From: Cyanobacteria bacterium FACHB-502
GTDB taxonomy: Bacteria > Cyanobacteriota > Cyanobacteriia > Elainellales > Elainellaceae
Length of the DNA: 64,000 nucleotides
NCBI GenBank assembly: GCA_014695325.1
Contig: JACJNZ010000071.1
Location: 24,115 to 88,114, forward strand
Reading direction: 5' to 3'
The notes beneath the pieces were generated by a model. That model had not been told where the DNA came from. It was given only the letters and a program-made list of their open reading frames with translations, and did not search any database. How positions within the stretch are numbered: the first letter of the stretch is position 1; each line of letters begins with the position of its first letter. Below are positions 37,994-47,983 of this stretch, piece after piece. The position numbers were made by a program, and so were the translations under genes.

Positions 37994-38501
37994 GGATTCC
38001 CTCTTCCTCCGAAAATCGTCTAAGTTGTGGTATTTGAGTAGTGCTGGATGGTTAGGTTGGCTGCATTCGCTCGCAGTTTGCATTGCAGGTTTAGCGTTAT
38101 CCTGTCTTACGATAACTTCAGGTCTTCTGCTTTATAAGGCAAAACTCAGAAATGATTCTTCACTCGATCGAATGACTTTTAACGCAATTTCAGTCCCCTA
38201 GTGGAACTTTGGCAACCCTGAGCAGTCAGGTCAGCCAGTTACATCACTGATGATCAGAATAATCTGAAGTTTCGGGTTTGAGCAGGTGGGATCAGCGCAA
38301 TTTTACTCCGCCTCCGGGAGGACGCTGACGCTGAAAATTGCAGGAAACGAAGGTACCAGCTTCATTTCATTAGTGATAAGGGCTACCGCTTTTCTAAGTT
38401 TCCCATTCTGAAATCCTGACAATTGTGCCTGTCATTCTTTCCTCAAACACCCCCGCTTTATACCTCCTCGAATTGTTTGCCCCGTTTGCCTGATTGAATC
38501 T
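37994..38501. other. 508-bp divergent intergenic region
   Basis: Separates the GNAT gene (minus) from the cytochrome gene (plus). It contains a small GC hairpin (GCCTCCGGGAGGAC near 38311) without a T-run. No gene or known riboswitch is recognised. Confidence 0.5.
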
Positions 38502-39068
38502 ATGCCGTTTTTGCGCTTTACCCGCTGGATTCGTCGCCGCCCCGCTCTTCGCTGGTTCAGGGTGACGCTGCTGCTGCTGGTTTGGAGTCTTTGCTTAGGT
38601 TGGGGACTCGCCCAGGCAAAACCTTCGATCGCCCAAACGATCGCCCAAAGCAATGCTCCTGATTCTCAGGCAATTGGCACAGTTGACGTGATTCGCCCGC
38701 AGTTTCAGGTCGGACAGGAACTTTATCTGCAAAACTGCGCTACCTGTCACCTGGCACTGCCGCCTGCCGCAATGCCGACCCAAACCTGGCAAGCGCTCAT
38801 TCAAGATTCGCAGCACTATGGAGTACAGATCGAACCCCTGCGAAGCCCTGACCTAGAGATAGTCTGGCGATATCTCTCTACCTTTTCGCGATCGACCAAT
38901 CGCAACGAAATCGTTCCCTATCGCATCCAGCAATCGCGCTATTTCAAAGCACTGCATCCCAAAGTCGAGTTTCCTCAGCCCCCCAGCGTAAGAACCTGCG
39001 CCACCTGCCATCCTGCTGCTGCTCAGTTTAATTATCGGAGTCTCGCACCAGAGTGGGTAGGGGAGTAA
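38502..39068 (+). CDS. Exported diheme cytochrome c
   Basis: 188 residues. An N-terminal signal sequence (FRVTLLLLVWSLCLGWGLAQA) is followed by two CxxCH haem sites, CATCH in LQNCATCHLALPP (about residue 82) and CATCH in VRTCATCHPAAAQF (about 168), with candidate Met ligands such as AAMPTQ. It should work in the periplasm or thylakoid lumen as an electron carrier. The partner is unknown. No other redox gene is adjacent. Related proteins are annotated as cytochrome c in cyanobacteria. Confidence 0.88.
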   Translation: MPFLRFTRWIRRRPALRWFRVTLLLLVWSLCLGWGLAQAKPSIAQTIAQSNAPDSQAIGTVDVIRPQFQVGQELYLQNCATCHLALPPAAMPTQTWQALIQDSQHYGVQIEPLRSPDLEIVWRYLSTFSRSTNRNEIVPYRIQQSRYFKALHPKVEFPQPPSVRTCATCHPAAAQFNYRSLAPEWVGE

Positions 39069-39640
39069 GTAGGAGAGGATGAGGAGATGGAGGGTGCAGA
39101 AATTGACAGAATCTTAGCTTTGCTAGGGGAAGGATGGCTTCGTGGAGGCTAGGTTCAAATTTTTGCGTGGGTTCAGCAGAAGCTCGGAAATTTTAGCTCT
39201 GAGTAACCCGCTTCAAGTTTCCAGTACAAAATCTTTCGATCGAACCCGAAGTCATACATTCAAACAAGTCATACACTCACACAAGTCACACGCTCAGAGA
39301 AAACAGTATCGCCCAACTCCCTATCCCTCCACTTCCTTTACCCCTCCCCAATCCCTATTCGGCTATCCCCCAACCCAGACTTTCCCCCGGTTTGAATCCA
39401 GATGGTACGATGAAAGTAACTTTGCCAATACTCAATCAATCTTTAGAACCGTACTGGTGAAGACTTTGGGGGATTTTGAGCGATCGAGTGAGTCAAATTG
39501 CTGGGCTGAACCGTGAAAATGCGTCACACTTTACCTAGACTAGAAAAGCCCGAACTCCAAAAGCGATCCCTCGGATAGCTGCACCCTGCGCCGATACAAA
39601 TTTCCCTATTTCTCCCTCCTATTAGAGTCTCTCGTTTGCC
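39069..39640. other. 572-bp region upstream of secA
   Basis: No convincing gene; a 124-codon frame at 39142-39516 is low-complexity and spans a tandem repeat. The secA promoter should lie here. Confidence 0.5.
39248..39298. repeat. 17-bp tandem repeat, three copies
   Basis: Three adjacent units near CAAGTCATACACTCACA (GAAGTCATACATTCAAA, CAAGTCATACACTCACA, CAAGTCACACGCTCAGA) lie upstream of secA. Confidence 0.8.
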
Positions 39641-42460
39641 ATGTTAAAGAAACTGCTGGGCGACCCCAACGCACGTAAATTAAAGAAGTATAAAAACGAC
39701 ATTGTCGAAGTCAATCTGCTTGAAGAAGAAATTCAGGCATTGTCCGACGAGCAGTTGACCGGCAAGACGGCAGAGTTCAAGCAGCGGCTCGAAAAAGGCG
39801 AAACGCTGGACGATTTGCTGCCCGAAGCCTTTGCCGTGGTGCGAGAGGCAGCCAGACGCGTCCTGGGAATGCGGCACTTTGATGTGCAGTTAATCGGTGG
39901 CATGGTGCTGCACAATGGGCAAATTGCCGAGATGAAGACCGGGGAAGGCAAAACTCTGGTTTCGACGCTGCCCGCCTACCTCAACGCTCTAAGCGGAAAA
40001 GGGGTTCACGTCGTCACAGTGAACGACTACCTGGCACGGCGCGACGCGGAATGGATGGGACAGGTTCACCGCTTTCTGGGACTGAGCGTGGGTTTGATCC
40101 AAAACAGCATGACCCCGATCGAACGCCGCAAAAACTACGCCTGCGATATTACCTACAGCACCAACAGCGAACTCGGCTTCGACTATCTGCGGGATAACAT
40201 GGCAACCTCGATCGAGGAAGTCGTGCAGCGTCCATTTAACTATTGCGTGATCGACGAAGTAGACTCGGTGCTGATCGACGAAGCCCGTACCCCGCTGATT
40301 ATTTCGGGACAGGTCGAGCGTCCGAGCGAAAAGTATATCCGAGCGGCTCAGATTGCGGCGGCACTCACCAAAAAGGAAAACGAAGACGACCCTAACGGAC
40401 ACTACGAAGTCGATGAGAAGCAGCGTAACGTCCTGCTGTCTGACGAGGGTTTTGTTGCCTGCGAAGATTTGCTGGGCGTTGAGGATTTGTTCGACCCGAA
40501 GGATCCCTGGGCGCACTACATTTTTAACGCGATCAAGGCAAAAGAGCTGTTCATGCGCGACGTGAACTACATTGTTCGCAATGACGAAATTGTGATTGTG
40601 GACGAGTTCACCGGACGGGTGCTGCCCGGTCGTCGCTGGAGCGATGGTCTGCACCAGGCGATCGAAGCCAAAGAAAACGTCGAAATCCAGCCGGAAACGC
40701 AAACCCTGGCAAGCATTACCTATCAGAACTTCTTCCTGCTTTATCCAAAGCTGGCGGGCATGACGGGCACGGCGAAAACCGAAGAAGCTGAATTTGAGAA
40801 GATTTACAAGCTAGAAGTGACGATTATTCCGACCAACCGCATCACCCAGCGGCGCGACCAGCCCGACGTGGTGTACAAAACTGAGGCGGCAAAATGGCGG
40901 GCGATCGCTCAGGACTGCGCTGAATTCAACCAGCAGGGACGACCCGTTCTCGTAGGAACTACCAGCGTGGAAAAATCCGAAGTGCTGTCGCGGCTGCTGG
41001 CTGAGCTGCAAGTGCCCCATAATTTGCTGAACGCGAAGCCGGAAAACGTAGAGCGCGAGTCAGAAATCATCGCCCAAGCCGGACGCAAAGGAGCCGTGAC
41101 GATCGCCACCAACATGGCAGGACGCGGCACAGACATCATTCTGGGTGGAAACGAAGACTACATGGCGCGTCTCAAGCTGCGCGAGTTCTTTATGCCCCGA
41201 ATTGTGCAGCCAGAAGATGGCGATGGCTTTTCAGTCACCAGCGTGATGCACGGCGACTCCAGATCGGGCGGTAAGGGGTTTTCCGCGCCTACCCCTGGAC
41301 AAAAAGTAAAAACCTGGAAGGCATCGCCGCAGATTTATCCCACGGTACTCTCAAAAGAAGTCGAGAAAGCTCTGAAGGAAGCCGTTGATTTTGCCGTGCA
41401 GCAGTATGGCGAACGATCGCTTCCCGAACTTCAGGCAGAAGACATTGTGGCGGTTGCTTCTGAAAAAGCTCCGACCGAAGACCCGGTGATTCTGCGGCTG
41501 CGCGACGTTTATAACCTGATCCGCAAAGAATACGAAGCGTTTACCAAAGCCGAACACGAAGAAGTCGTGGAGCTGGGTGGTCTACACGTCGTCGGGACAG
41601 AGCGACACGAATCCCGCCGGATTGACAACCAGCTTCGTGGACGGGCGGGACGACAGGGCGACCCTGGCTCGACTCGCTTTTTCCTCAGCCTGGAAGACAA
41701 CTTGCTGCGAATCTTTGGCGGCGATCGGGTTGCAGGCTTGATGAATGCTTTCCGCGTCGAAGAAGATATGCCGATCGAATCGGGAATGCTGACGCGATCG
41801 CTCGAAGGGGCGCAAAAGAAAGTCGAAACCTACTACTACGACATTCGTAAGCAGGTATTTGAGTACGACGAAGTGATGAACAATCAGCGTCGTGCCATCT
41901 ACGCCGAGCGGCGGCGCGTTCTGGAAGGGCAAGACCTGAAAGAACAGGTGATCAAGTACATCGAGAAAACGATGGATGATATCGTCGATGCTTACATCAA
42001 CCCTGAATTGCCCTCAGAGGAGTGGGAGATCGATAAGGTCGTGACCAAGGTGAAGGAATTCATCTATCTGCTCGAAGATTTAGAGCCGTCCCAGCTTGCC
42101 GATCTGTCGGTGGGCGAAATCAAGACCTTCCTGCACGAGCAAGCCCGCATTGCCTACGACATCAAAGAAGCCCAGGTGAACCAGCTTGAGCCAAACCTGA
42201 TGCGGCAGGCAGAGCGATTCTTTATCCTTCAGCAAATTGATACCCTCTGGCGCGAACACCTTCAGCAAATGGAGGCTCTGCGCGAGGCGATCGGTCTGCG
42301 AGGCTATGGTCAGCGCGACCCGCTGATCGAATACAAGAGCGAAGGCTATGAACTCTTCCTCGAAATGATGACCAATATTCGCCGCAACGTCGTCTACTCG
42401 CTGTTCCAATTCCAACCGCAGCCGCAGCCTGTAGTGCAAACGCCGTCTGAGCTGGTGTAA
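39641..42460 (+). CDS. secA: Preprotein translocase ATPase SecA
   Basis: 939 residues, full length. Visible are the start [17 protein letters not shown], Walker A in [16 protein letters not shown] (about 103), the DEAD-like [19 protein letters not shown], the helicase motif [14 protein letters not shown] and the C-terminal scaffold ([20 protein letters not shown]). The C-terminal zinc/SecB-binding tail is absent; the protein ends in a Gln/Pro-rich tail, as in other cyanobacteria. It drives Sec-dependent export across the plasma and thylakoid membranes. A small conserved gene follows 18 bp later. Confidence 0.97.
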   Translation: MLKKLLGDPNARKLKKYKNDIVEVNLLEEEIQALSDEQLTGKTAEFKQRLEKGETLDDLLPEAFAVVREAARRVLGMRHFDVQLIGGMVLHNGQIAEMKTGEGKTLVSTLPAYLNALSGKGVHVVTVNDYLARRDAEWMGQVHRFLGLSVGLIQNSMTPIERRKNYACDITYSTNSELGFDYLRDNMATSIEEVVQRPFNYCVIDEVDSVLIDEARTPLIISGQVERPSEKYIRAAQIAAALTKKENEDDPNGHYEVDEKQRNVLLSDEGFVACEDLLGVEDLFDPKDPWAHYIFNAIKAKELFMRDVNYIVRNDEIVIVDEFTGRVLPGRRWSDGLHQAIEAKENVEIQPETQTLASITYQNFFLLYPKLAGMTGTAKTEEAEFEKIYKLEVTIIPTNRITQRRDQPDVVYKTEAAKWRAIAQDCAEFNQQGRPVLVGTTSVEKSEVLSRLLAELQVPHNLLNAKPENVERESEIIAQAGRKGAVTIATNMAGRGTDIILGGNEDYMARLKLREFFMPRIVQPEDGDGFSVTSVMHGDSRSGGKGFSAPTPGQKVKTWKASPQIYPTVLSKEVEKALKEAVDFAVQQYGERSLPELQAEDIVAVASEKAPTEDPVILRLRDVYNLIRKEYEAFTKAEHEEVVELGGLHVVGTERHESRRIDNQLRGRAGRQGDPGSTRFFLSLEDNLLRIFGGDRVAGLMNAFRVEEDMPIESGMLTRSLEGAQKKVETYYYDIRKQVFEYDEVMNNQRRAIYAERRRVLEGQDLKEQVIKYIEKTMDDIVDAYINPELPSEEWEIDKVVTKVKEFIYLLEDLEPSQLADLSVGEIKTFLHEQARIAYDIKEAQVNQLEPNLMRQAERFFILQQIDTLWREHLQQMEALREAIGLRGYGQRDPLIEYKSEGYELFLEMMTNIRRNVVYSLFQFQPQPQPVVQTPSELV

Positions 42461-42478
42461 GTGCAGGAGAACTTTGAG

Positions 42479-42964
42479 ATGGACAAACTGCTAGACGAAG
42501 CGCGATCGAGAGAAATTGCTCAGGAGATCCGCAGCAAAGCGAAACAGCCGTTTGAGAATGCCTATAAAGCAGCTCTGGCGATCAAAGACGCGCTTTACGT
42601 GCAGGGTTTTCTGGTGAGCAAAGCGAGATCTAGTGAGCCGATCGAGCATGGTTGGCTGGAACTGGACGATTGCCTGATCGACCCCAACCTGCCTCACCTG
42701 CAAGGCAATCCAGAAACCCTGTTCTATTTCACGGCGCAGCGTTTATCGGTCGAAAGCTTGAAAGCTGCCGTAGAAGAGGCAAAAGAAGACTATCCCGAAG
42801 ATGATCCTCTGCCTATCTACGGCACAACGCCCTACGAATATTACGGCAACGTGATGCTGGGCGGCAAAGAGTATCAGGAAGCGTTTGCGGCGGCTGAGGC
42901 AAAGTGTCAGGAGCTGCAAAGCTCAAACGGCAAAAATACGAACGGTCACAATTCCCTGAACTAA
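42479..42964 (+). CDS. Conserved protein downstream of secA
   Basis: 161 residues from the ATG at 42479, with AGGAGAA upstream; the frame extends to a GTG at 42461. It is acidic and soluble, with SSEPIEHGWLELDDCLIDPN, then YFTAQRLSVESLKAAVEEAK and GGKEYQEAFAAAEAKCQ. The first half resembles the enzyme-like fold of small cyanobacterial proteins of unknown function. It is probably co-transcribed with secA. I do not assign a function. Confidence 0.75.
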   Translation: MDKLLDEARSREIAQEIRSKAKQPFENAYKAALAIKDALYVQGFLVSKARSSEPIEHGWLELDDCLIDPNLPHLQGNPETLFYFTAQRLSVESLKAAVEEAKEDYPEDDPLPIYGTTPYEYYGNVMLGGKEYQEAFAAAEAKCQELQSSNGKNTNGHNSLN

Positions 42965-42998
42965 TTTCCCAACTAATCTGCTAACAGGAAGTTACCTG

Positions 42999-43050
42999 CT
43001 GCCCGGAACCATCTCTTTGCCTCTGGGGTTCGGGCAAAACCTATTTTTCT
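42999..43050 (+). terminator. Terminator of the secA operon
   Basis: GCCCGGAACC pairs with GGGTTCGGGC (one bulged base) around a loop of about 14 bases and is followed by AAAACCTATTTTTC. It lies 35 bp after the last gene. Confidence 0.65.
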
Positions 43051-43062
43051 GGGTGCTTTCAG

Positions 43063-43133
43063 AGCCCCCAACCTGAGGGAATTTCGGGGACAATGTGGAA
43101 TTTCTGGAACTTCTCAAATCCCCTCTACAACCA
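43063..43133. repeat. Dispersed repeat copy (CTTCTCAAATC family)
   Basis: The stretch with CCCCCAACCTGAGGG, TTTCGGGGACAATG and CTTCTCAAATCCCCTCTA closely parallels the copy at 52144-52214 and, less well, one at 62660-62725. It is non-coding and lies between convergent genes. Confidence 0.65.
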
Positions 43134-43137
43134 ATGA

Positions 43138-44190
43138 TTACTTTGCCTGCATTTCTTTAATTTCTAACAGGCTTACAATCACTCCGGCGATCGGCACGGC
43201 TAGTAACACACCCAGGAGTCCCGCGATCTGAGTGCCTACCAGCAGTGCGAAAAAGATTACGACTGGATGTAGATGCACTGTGCTTTGCATAACACGCGGC
43301 GAAATTAAATTATCCTGAACTTGTTGCAGCAGAATTGAAACGACCAGCACTTTGAGGGCAGTCAGCCAGCCGCTCTGCACCAGAATAATTAGACAAGCAA
43401 TACTCACGCCCAGCGTTGCTCCGATCCCAGGAATCAGATCAAACAATCCTACAATCACCGCCAGAACCAGAGCAAAGGGAATCTGGAAGATTTCAAACAC
43501 TAGAAAACTGGCGCAGGTCAGCAGAATAGAAATAATAATCTGTCCTCGAATAAACCCTAGAAAATTGGTTTGAATTGCCTGAGCAACTCGCCTGCGGTGG
43601 GCATGAGGAACCGTCTTGAGTAGCCACCCCCAGAGCCTTGCGCCATCAATCAGCATGAAAAACGCAACGACCAGAATAATAATAAAGGTGACATAGTTGC
43701 TGAGCAGCGCAGGAATCGAGTTCACTGCAAAGCTGAGCGCAGACGCCAACAAATTTTGAATCTGCTGTTCCAGGGGTTCCAAATCGAGCGGAATGTCACG
43801 AGCTAGCAGCAGGTTCTCAAGACGAGTGAGCGGATTTTGAGAAGATCCCAGTGCAGTAATCACTGTTGTAATCAGCTGCTGAAGCTGGCTTGCAAGCGCA
43901 ATTCCGGCACTCACCGCAATCACGACGAGCGACAATAAACTAAGCACAATCACCACGCCAAGTGCGGCACTGCGTCCAAGAAACCGTTCCAGATATCGCA
44001 CCGGATAGTTGAGCAAAAGCGCAAGAATTGCTGCAAACGTAAAGGTAAAAATAACGTATTCAAAATACTGCAATAGCTGAACTAACGCCCAACCCGAAGC
44101 AAACAGCAACAGAAAACGGACGAGAGAACTCGTACTGAACCGATCCCAGAGATTCACGACATCGGTGCGCTTGTTTTGAGTTTCATTCAT
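43138..44190 (-). CDS. AI-2E-family (PerM-like) membrane transporter
   Basis: 350 residues from the ATG at 44190, which has AGGAA upstream. About eight membrane segments occur in the typical pattern: two-three N-terminal, an amphipathic central part (QQLITTVITALG), then the conserved C-terminal set containing VGLFDLIPGIGATLG. The family includes putative autoinducer-2 exporters and Na+/H+ or polyisoprenoid-related permeases, so the substrate cannot be stated. It is in the same orientation as the DUF4126 gene upstream. Confidence 0.9.
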   Translation of the reverse strand: MNETQNKRTDVVNLWDRFSTSSLVRFLLLFASGWALVQLLQYFEYVIFTFTFAAILALLLNYPVRYLERFLGRSAALGVVIVLSLLSLVVIAVSAGIALASQLQQLITTVITALGSSQNPLTRLENLLLARDIPLDLEPLEQQIQNLLASALSFAVNSIPALLSNYVTFIIILVVAFFMLIDGARLWGWLLKTVPHAHRRRVAQAIQTNFLGFIRGQIIISILLTCASFLVFEIFQIPFALVLAVIVGLFDLIPGIGATLGVSIACLIILVQSGWLTALKVLVVSILLQQVQDNLISPRVMQSTVHLHPVVIFFALLVGTQIAGLLGVLLAVPIAGVIVSLLEIKEMQAK

Positions 44191-44407
44191 CCTCAGATTC
44201 CTGCCCATTTATTCGCTATCGCGTCCACATCATGGCTATTTGCTGGACAAAGAAAATCCGCTCGCCGCAGAACTCTTCCCTCACACCCCATTCAAACTTT
44301 GTAACAGATCGCTATCTGATTCTTTCACTAGAAGGCAGGATCTGGATATCGCTCAAGAGGTAAGTTAATTGATTCCTCCGATCGGTAGAGAACTATTGCA
44401 AAGCGGA

Positions 44408-45037
44408 TTAGGTCGGGGTTTGAGTGGGAGTCTGAGTGGGGGTTTGCGTTGGGGTTTGAGCCAGATTCGATCGAGCCGCTGCAAGAAACTGCCGTGCCCT
44501 ACGAAGAAGCGTCAGCACCAGCACAATTACCAGCACTCCGGTTGCGACCGGCAGCGTAATCGCCAGAACCGCCAGTCCGATCGCGAGCACTAGCTCGATC
44601 GTGGCAAAGATGGGGTTGGTCAGCCCGACCGAAATCGAGGTGGAAATCAGGCGCAGAATATTGTTCATGCCCTTGGTTAAGCCTGCTGTGCCTCCGCCCG
44701 CGATAATGGCTAGCGTCCACTGAAGCAGCGGATTCAGCCCGGAGGTTGCCAGCGCAGTGACCAGGGTTCCGGCAATCACGGCGGCAGGCGTAGCGATCGT
44801 ATCAAGCAGATGGTCTAACCAGGGAATGTAGTAGCCGATGACCTCTAGCAGGCTTGCGGCTGCCAGCACAATCAGAGCTTGATTGGTTTCAATCCAGTCG
44901 AAGTTGGTAGGCAGATCAATATGTCCCAGTACCGCAGCCACACTCAAAACAAAAAACGGCACAAAAACTCGAAATCCTGTTGCCGCGCTCAAACCAATGC
45001 CCAGCAGCAGATCAACTAATGTTTCCCAGTTCATCAT
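44408..45037 (-). CDS. DUF4126-family membrane protein
   Basis: 209 residues with about five membrane segments. The opening LLLGIGLSAATGFRVFVPFF and the internal IAGGGTAGLTKGMNNILRL are typical of DUF4126. The function is unknown. The last 17 residues are four copies of PTQT, generated by a 12-bp tandem repeat in the DNA at about 44410-44455. A duplicated TTTATATCAGCATCAGA-type sequence lies just upstream of the start. Confidence 0.85.
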   Translation of the reverse strand: MMNWETLVDLLLGIGLSAATGFRVFVPFFVLSVAAVLGHIDLPTNFDWIETNQALIVLAAASLLEVIGYYIPWLDHLLDTIATPAAVIAGTLVTALATSGLNPLLQWTLAIIAGGGTAGLTKGMNNILRLISTSISVGLTNPIFATIELVLAIGLAVLAITLPVATGVLVIVLVLTLLRRARQFLAAARSNLAQTPTQTPTQTPTQTPT

Positions 45038-45204
45038 GGGATTTACTACTCCTTTATATCAGCATCAGATTTATCAGCATCAGACCATTAGGGGATAGGT
45101 GAGTATGAGGACACGTGGAATATGAGGATGCGTGAGAAGTTATAAACGAAACAGTACAATCCGATCCTATCCCGCTAAACACATCTCTTGAGCCGTTTTT
45201 AGGT

Positions 45205-47181
45205 TCACTGCTTAACCTGGTGTTCTTCAGAACTACTCATTGTTTGATTCATTGTTCGATCGACGCCCTGGCTGCTTAACCAAGTCAACCAGTCGAGCAA
45301 CTCTTCCTTAGTTAACATGGCGCGGCTGGGTTTAGTATATCGATGCAAAAGCCGATCGCGAATCTGGTCGTGCTTCCACCGTAGCCGCCTAATCTCTACA
45401 GAGACAAATACCAGCAAATCAGATAGATCGTCTGATGAATGCTGAAATGAATCTTTAGCTAGGTTTCTGAATGAATGCTGAAATAAATCGAAAGGTGAAT
45501 GAACGGCGATCGAATTAGACAGGAGATTTTCAGATTCAGAGGAAGGTTGAACGCAGTCAGGAAGAACCTGAGCCAAATCATGGGCATGTACAGCTTGAGA
45601 ACCTGTTGAGTGAACAGGACAACTGTTGATTTGCTGAACGTGCTGGCAAGATTTTGCTTCTGCAATCAGGATAGGATCGCCCGAATTAAGATACTGCTGA
45701 AGTCTAGATTCATACTGCTCTTCACGGCGAGCAATTTGAGAAGCCTGGAGAATTCGCTCAGACGATCGATCGCTAGAACCCTCTTCAGAAGAGACATTAC
45801 CACCATTACTGGGGAATAAGCTTGTACAGCTCAGACCGTTCGAACTGGTTTCCAATTGATCGGACGGTCTAGCTGAAAGTGAAGTTGGGGGGTGCGGGGG
45901 GTTTTCCACAGCTAAATCGTTTTCCACAGCCAGGCAGCTTTCCACCTGCTCAGGATGCCACAGGTCACGATGGCGATAAAGCGAAGCTCCACCAATGCCG
46001 TATTGCAATAACGCCTGAAACCGAGCTGTTGTTTTTGCAGGCAAGCTGTCTCTTTCTAAAAGATCCACGATCGCCCGTCGAATTTTTTCTCTAGCGGATT
46101 CTGACTGTTGCTGATTCCAGGAAAGAAGCTGCTCACGTGTAGCCTTTGCCTCAGGAGCCTGAGCAGTACTGCGATGAGTGTAGTGAAAGTAATGGCTATT
46201 CTCGGCGCAGCTCGCCCATTCTGCGGCACGGTGTTCGATTTCATGCTGATGTCTGCACCAATCTCGATATCCTGGAAGTGATCGAGCAATGGAAACAATT
46301 TGATCGATTAGAGCCTGTCCAGTAAGGGGTTCACCGCCCTGTGTAACATGATGAAAAACATACGTTCTCAGAGCAATGCGTCCTAATAAGCGATTTGTTT
46401 GTCCATGTGCGGTCCAACCCTGTTCGATTTCAGTATCGAGATCGTTCAAAAACTTATCTGCTTTTCCTGAAATTCGATAGTGTCTGTGTTTGTTTTGCTT
46501 AAGAAGCTGGCGTAAAACTTTTGTCTCAACAGAATTGCACGACTGAACAAACCGCCATTGCTGCACAAAGCGCGATCGATCGCTCCAAACGGTCTCAAAA
46601 TTCTGATTCAGTAAGTAGGAACCTGCCTGCATTGGCAAGCGGTGGGCATTGAAGAGCGTCGGCTTTTTCGTAGTGCTGAAAGGCTTGGGATTGGGAAAGA
46701 GTTCGAGCTGTCCGGGCTTGAGCTTAAATCCTGCGTTCTCTAATAAGGCTGCCACGCAAGCAGCTAAGTCCCAGGAGCTGCGAGCATCTTGAAACGGTAA
46801 ATACAGGTGAATGCCGCCGCGATAGCTCGACTGACAGGCAAGGTACGCCGTGAAGCCAAGCGGCTCTAGAGCAGCCATCATCCGCCCGATCGCAAACGAA
46901 TCAGCCTGGGGATGATAGGCACTACCTGTGTCAATATCCAGCAGGCAATAGCGCGTCTGAGAGCTAAACCGCACTCCATACAGCGCAGCTCCCTGAAGAA
47001 TCAAACGATCGGATAAAGGATAGCGGCTCTCGGTTTGCCAGTGAGGGGATTGAGACGGTTCGGGATGCTCCGCGTAAATGAAATCAAATCGATGCGGAAA
47101 TAGAGCAAGAAACTCATCTCCCTGCTCTAAGACATAGCGAAACGCTTCCGTGGCAACAGACGCGACGATGCTGCACCTCAT
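45205..47181 (-). CDS. Primase-polymerase (AEP)-like protein
   Basis: 658 residues. The N-terminal 200 residues resemble the archaeo-eukaryotic primase superfamily: motif I hhhDhD as YCLLDIDTGSAYHP (about residue 80), then SYRGGIHLYLPF (about 125) as motif II (sxH). Motif III is not certain. A helical middle (about 240-390) precedes a low-complexity Ser/Gln/His-rich C-terminal half that ends in a helical KEELLDWLTWLSSQG. It could synthesise primers or perform repair/tolerance synthesis. No helicase or replication initiator is adjacent. The ATG at 47181 has no good RBS. The upstream kilobase is unusual (see repeats and palindrome). Confidence 0.65.
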   Translation of the reverse strand: MRCSIVASVATEAFRYVLEQGDEFLALFPHRFDFIYAEHPEPSQSPHWQTESRYPLSDRLILQGAALYGVRFSSQTRYCLLDIDTGSAYHPQADSFAIGRMMAALEPLGFTAYLACQSSYRGGIHLYLPFQDARSSWDLAACVAALLENAGFKLKPGQLELFPNPKPFSTTKKPTLFNAHRLPMQAGSYLLNQNFETVWSDRSRFVQQWRFVQSCNSVETKVLRQLLKQNKHRHYRISGKADKFLNDLDTEIEQGWTAHGQTNRLLGRIALRTYVFHHVTQGGEPLTGQALIDQIVSIARSLPGYRDWCRHQHEIEHRAAEWASCAENSHYFHYTHRSTAQAPEAKATREQLLSWNQQQSESAREKIRRAIVDLLERDSLPAKTTARFQALLQYGIGGASLYRHRDLWHPEQVESCLAVENDLAVENPPHPPTSLSARPSDQLETSSNGLSCTSLFPSNGGNVSSEEGSSDRSSERILQASQIARREEQYESRLQQYLNSGDPILIAEAKSCQHVQQINSCPVHSTGSQAVHAHDLAQVLPDCVQPSSESENLLSNSIAVHSPFDLFQHSFRNLAKDSFQHSSDDLSDLLVFVSVEIRRLRWKHDQIRDRLLHRYTKPSRAMLTKEELLDWLTWLSSQGVDRTMNQTMSSSEEHQVKQ

Positions 47182-47237
47182 TGAAATCGATCGCGCCTAT
47201 TGTGTCAGGTTTGTCTTAAGCAAACAGGAGGCCGGAT

Positions 47238-47253
47238 CAGTCTGATCAGACTG
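47238..47253. promoter_or_regulatory. Perfect 16-bp palindrome upstream of the primase-like gene
   Basis: CAGTCTGATCAGACTG equals its own reverse complement. It is 57 bp before the start of the primase-like gene and is flanked by AAACAG/CTGTTT, which gives an alternative larger hairpin. It looks like a dimeric repressor operator. Confidence 0.5.
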
Positions 47254-47367
47254 TTTAAAGCTTGTCTCATCGACCTACAACCCTTGTGGAATCAAGGCTT
47301 TAAATATTACAGGTGACGAGATCTGGAGAAAAAGTGACTTGATCCAGAGGCGATCGTGCTAGGATTG

Positions 47368-47384
47368 GGAGCCGTTTGTCTCAC
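47368..47384 (+). repeat. GGAGCCGTNTGTCTCAC direct repeat, copy 1
   Basis: GGAGCCGTTTGTCTCAC. In the frame starting with GGA it reads GAVCLT and sits in a 26-codon frame from a GTG at 47359 after AGAGG. Confidence 0.7.
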
Positions 47385-47578
47385 GCCAAAAGCTGGGCGA
47401 GCGGAGGGATTGCTGTCTTTTTTCAGCAGAAGTTGATCTGAGACAAAGCAAAGTTCCTCAGCTGGTTCTACTTATCAACAGGTTGAGTAGGAAACCGTGG
47501 GAGATGGTCAGGCAACACTAGATATAGAGCTACCTCTTTTGCTGGGTTAAATAGAAAAAGAAGAGAAACTCGGTTTTA

Positions 47579-47716
47579 GTGATGCGATACGGAGCCGTCT
47601 GTCTCACCTTTTTCGGGAAAAATGAGAAACCTAGAGTGCAAGTAAGCTGCAAGTCGGTTGTTCTAAAGTCATTGATTTCCCCCGTTTCCCAGTTCTTGGG
47701 GCTCCTTCATCTCTAA
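47579..47716 (+). CDS. Possible 45-residue peptide containing repeat copy 2
   Basis: A short open frame starts at GTG/ATG (47579/47582) and ends with TAA at 47714. It reads MRYGAVCLTFFGKNEK and then a basic, hydrophobic tail. The GAVCLT segment is encoded by the second direct repeat (47591-47607). There is no strong ribosome-binding site. It is listed because the three repeats keep the peptide while varying only third codon positions. It may also be nothing more than a repeated DNA site. Confidence 0.25.
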   Translation: MMRYGAVCLTFFGKNEKPRVQVSCKSVVLKSLISPVSQFLGLLHL

Positions 47717-47966
47717 ATTAGCGCTCAGAGGCAATCGAATTTTGTCTTTTTGAGAGCAAACAGTTGTATTACTTGTCTTACTAAATTCGATGTCGGATGA
47801 ATGCCTCGCCCTTGAATGGTGGAAGAGTGCTGCAAGAATCAAGCAATTGAAAATCCACCAGCGTTATCCACCAGGATTGAGAAATTTGAGGGGCAGTGCC
47901 GTTCTACCAACATTTATCACCACACTTCCAGTCACCCCACTTCCAGCGCAAGAAGTAGCGACATAC

Positions 47967-47983
47967 GGAGCAGTCTGTCTCAC
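47967..47983 (+). repeat. GGAGCCGTNTGTCTCAC direct repeat, copy 3
   Basis: GGAGCAGTCTGTCTCAC, preceded by ATAC as in copy 2. It reads YGAVCLT in frame within the weak open frame 47790-48128. Confidence 0.7.

Noticed and set aside
38300..38330. GC hairpin considered as a riboswitch element
   Set aside because: No match to a known riboswitch core.
39388..39405. GGTTTGAATCC resembling a tRNA T-arm
   Set aside because: No acceptor stem or anticodon arm could be built around it; no tRNA was found in the window.
39142..39516. 124-codon frame upstream of secA
   Set aside because: Low complexity, spans the 17-bp array, no family.
39991..40702. 237-codon antisense frame in secA
   Set aside because: secA is intact on the plus strand.
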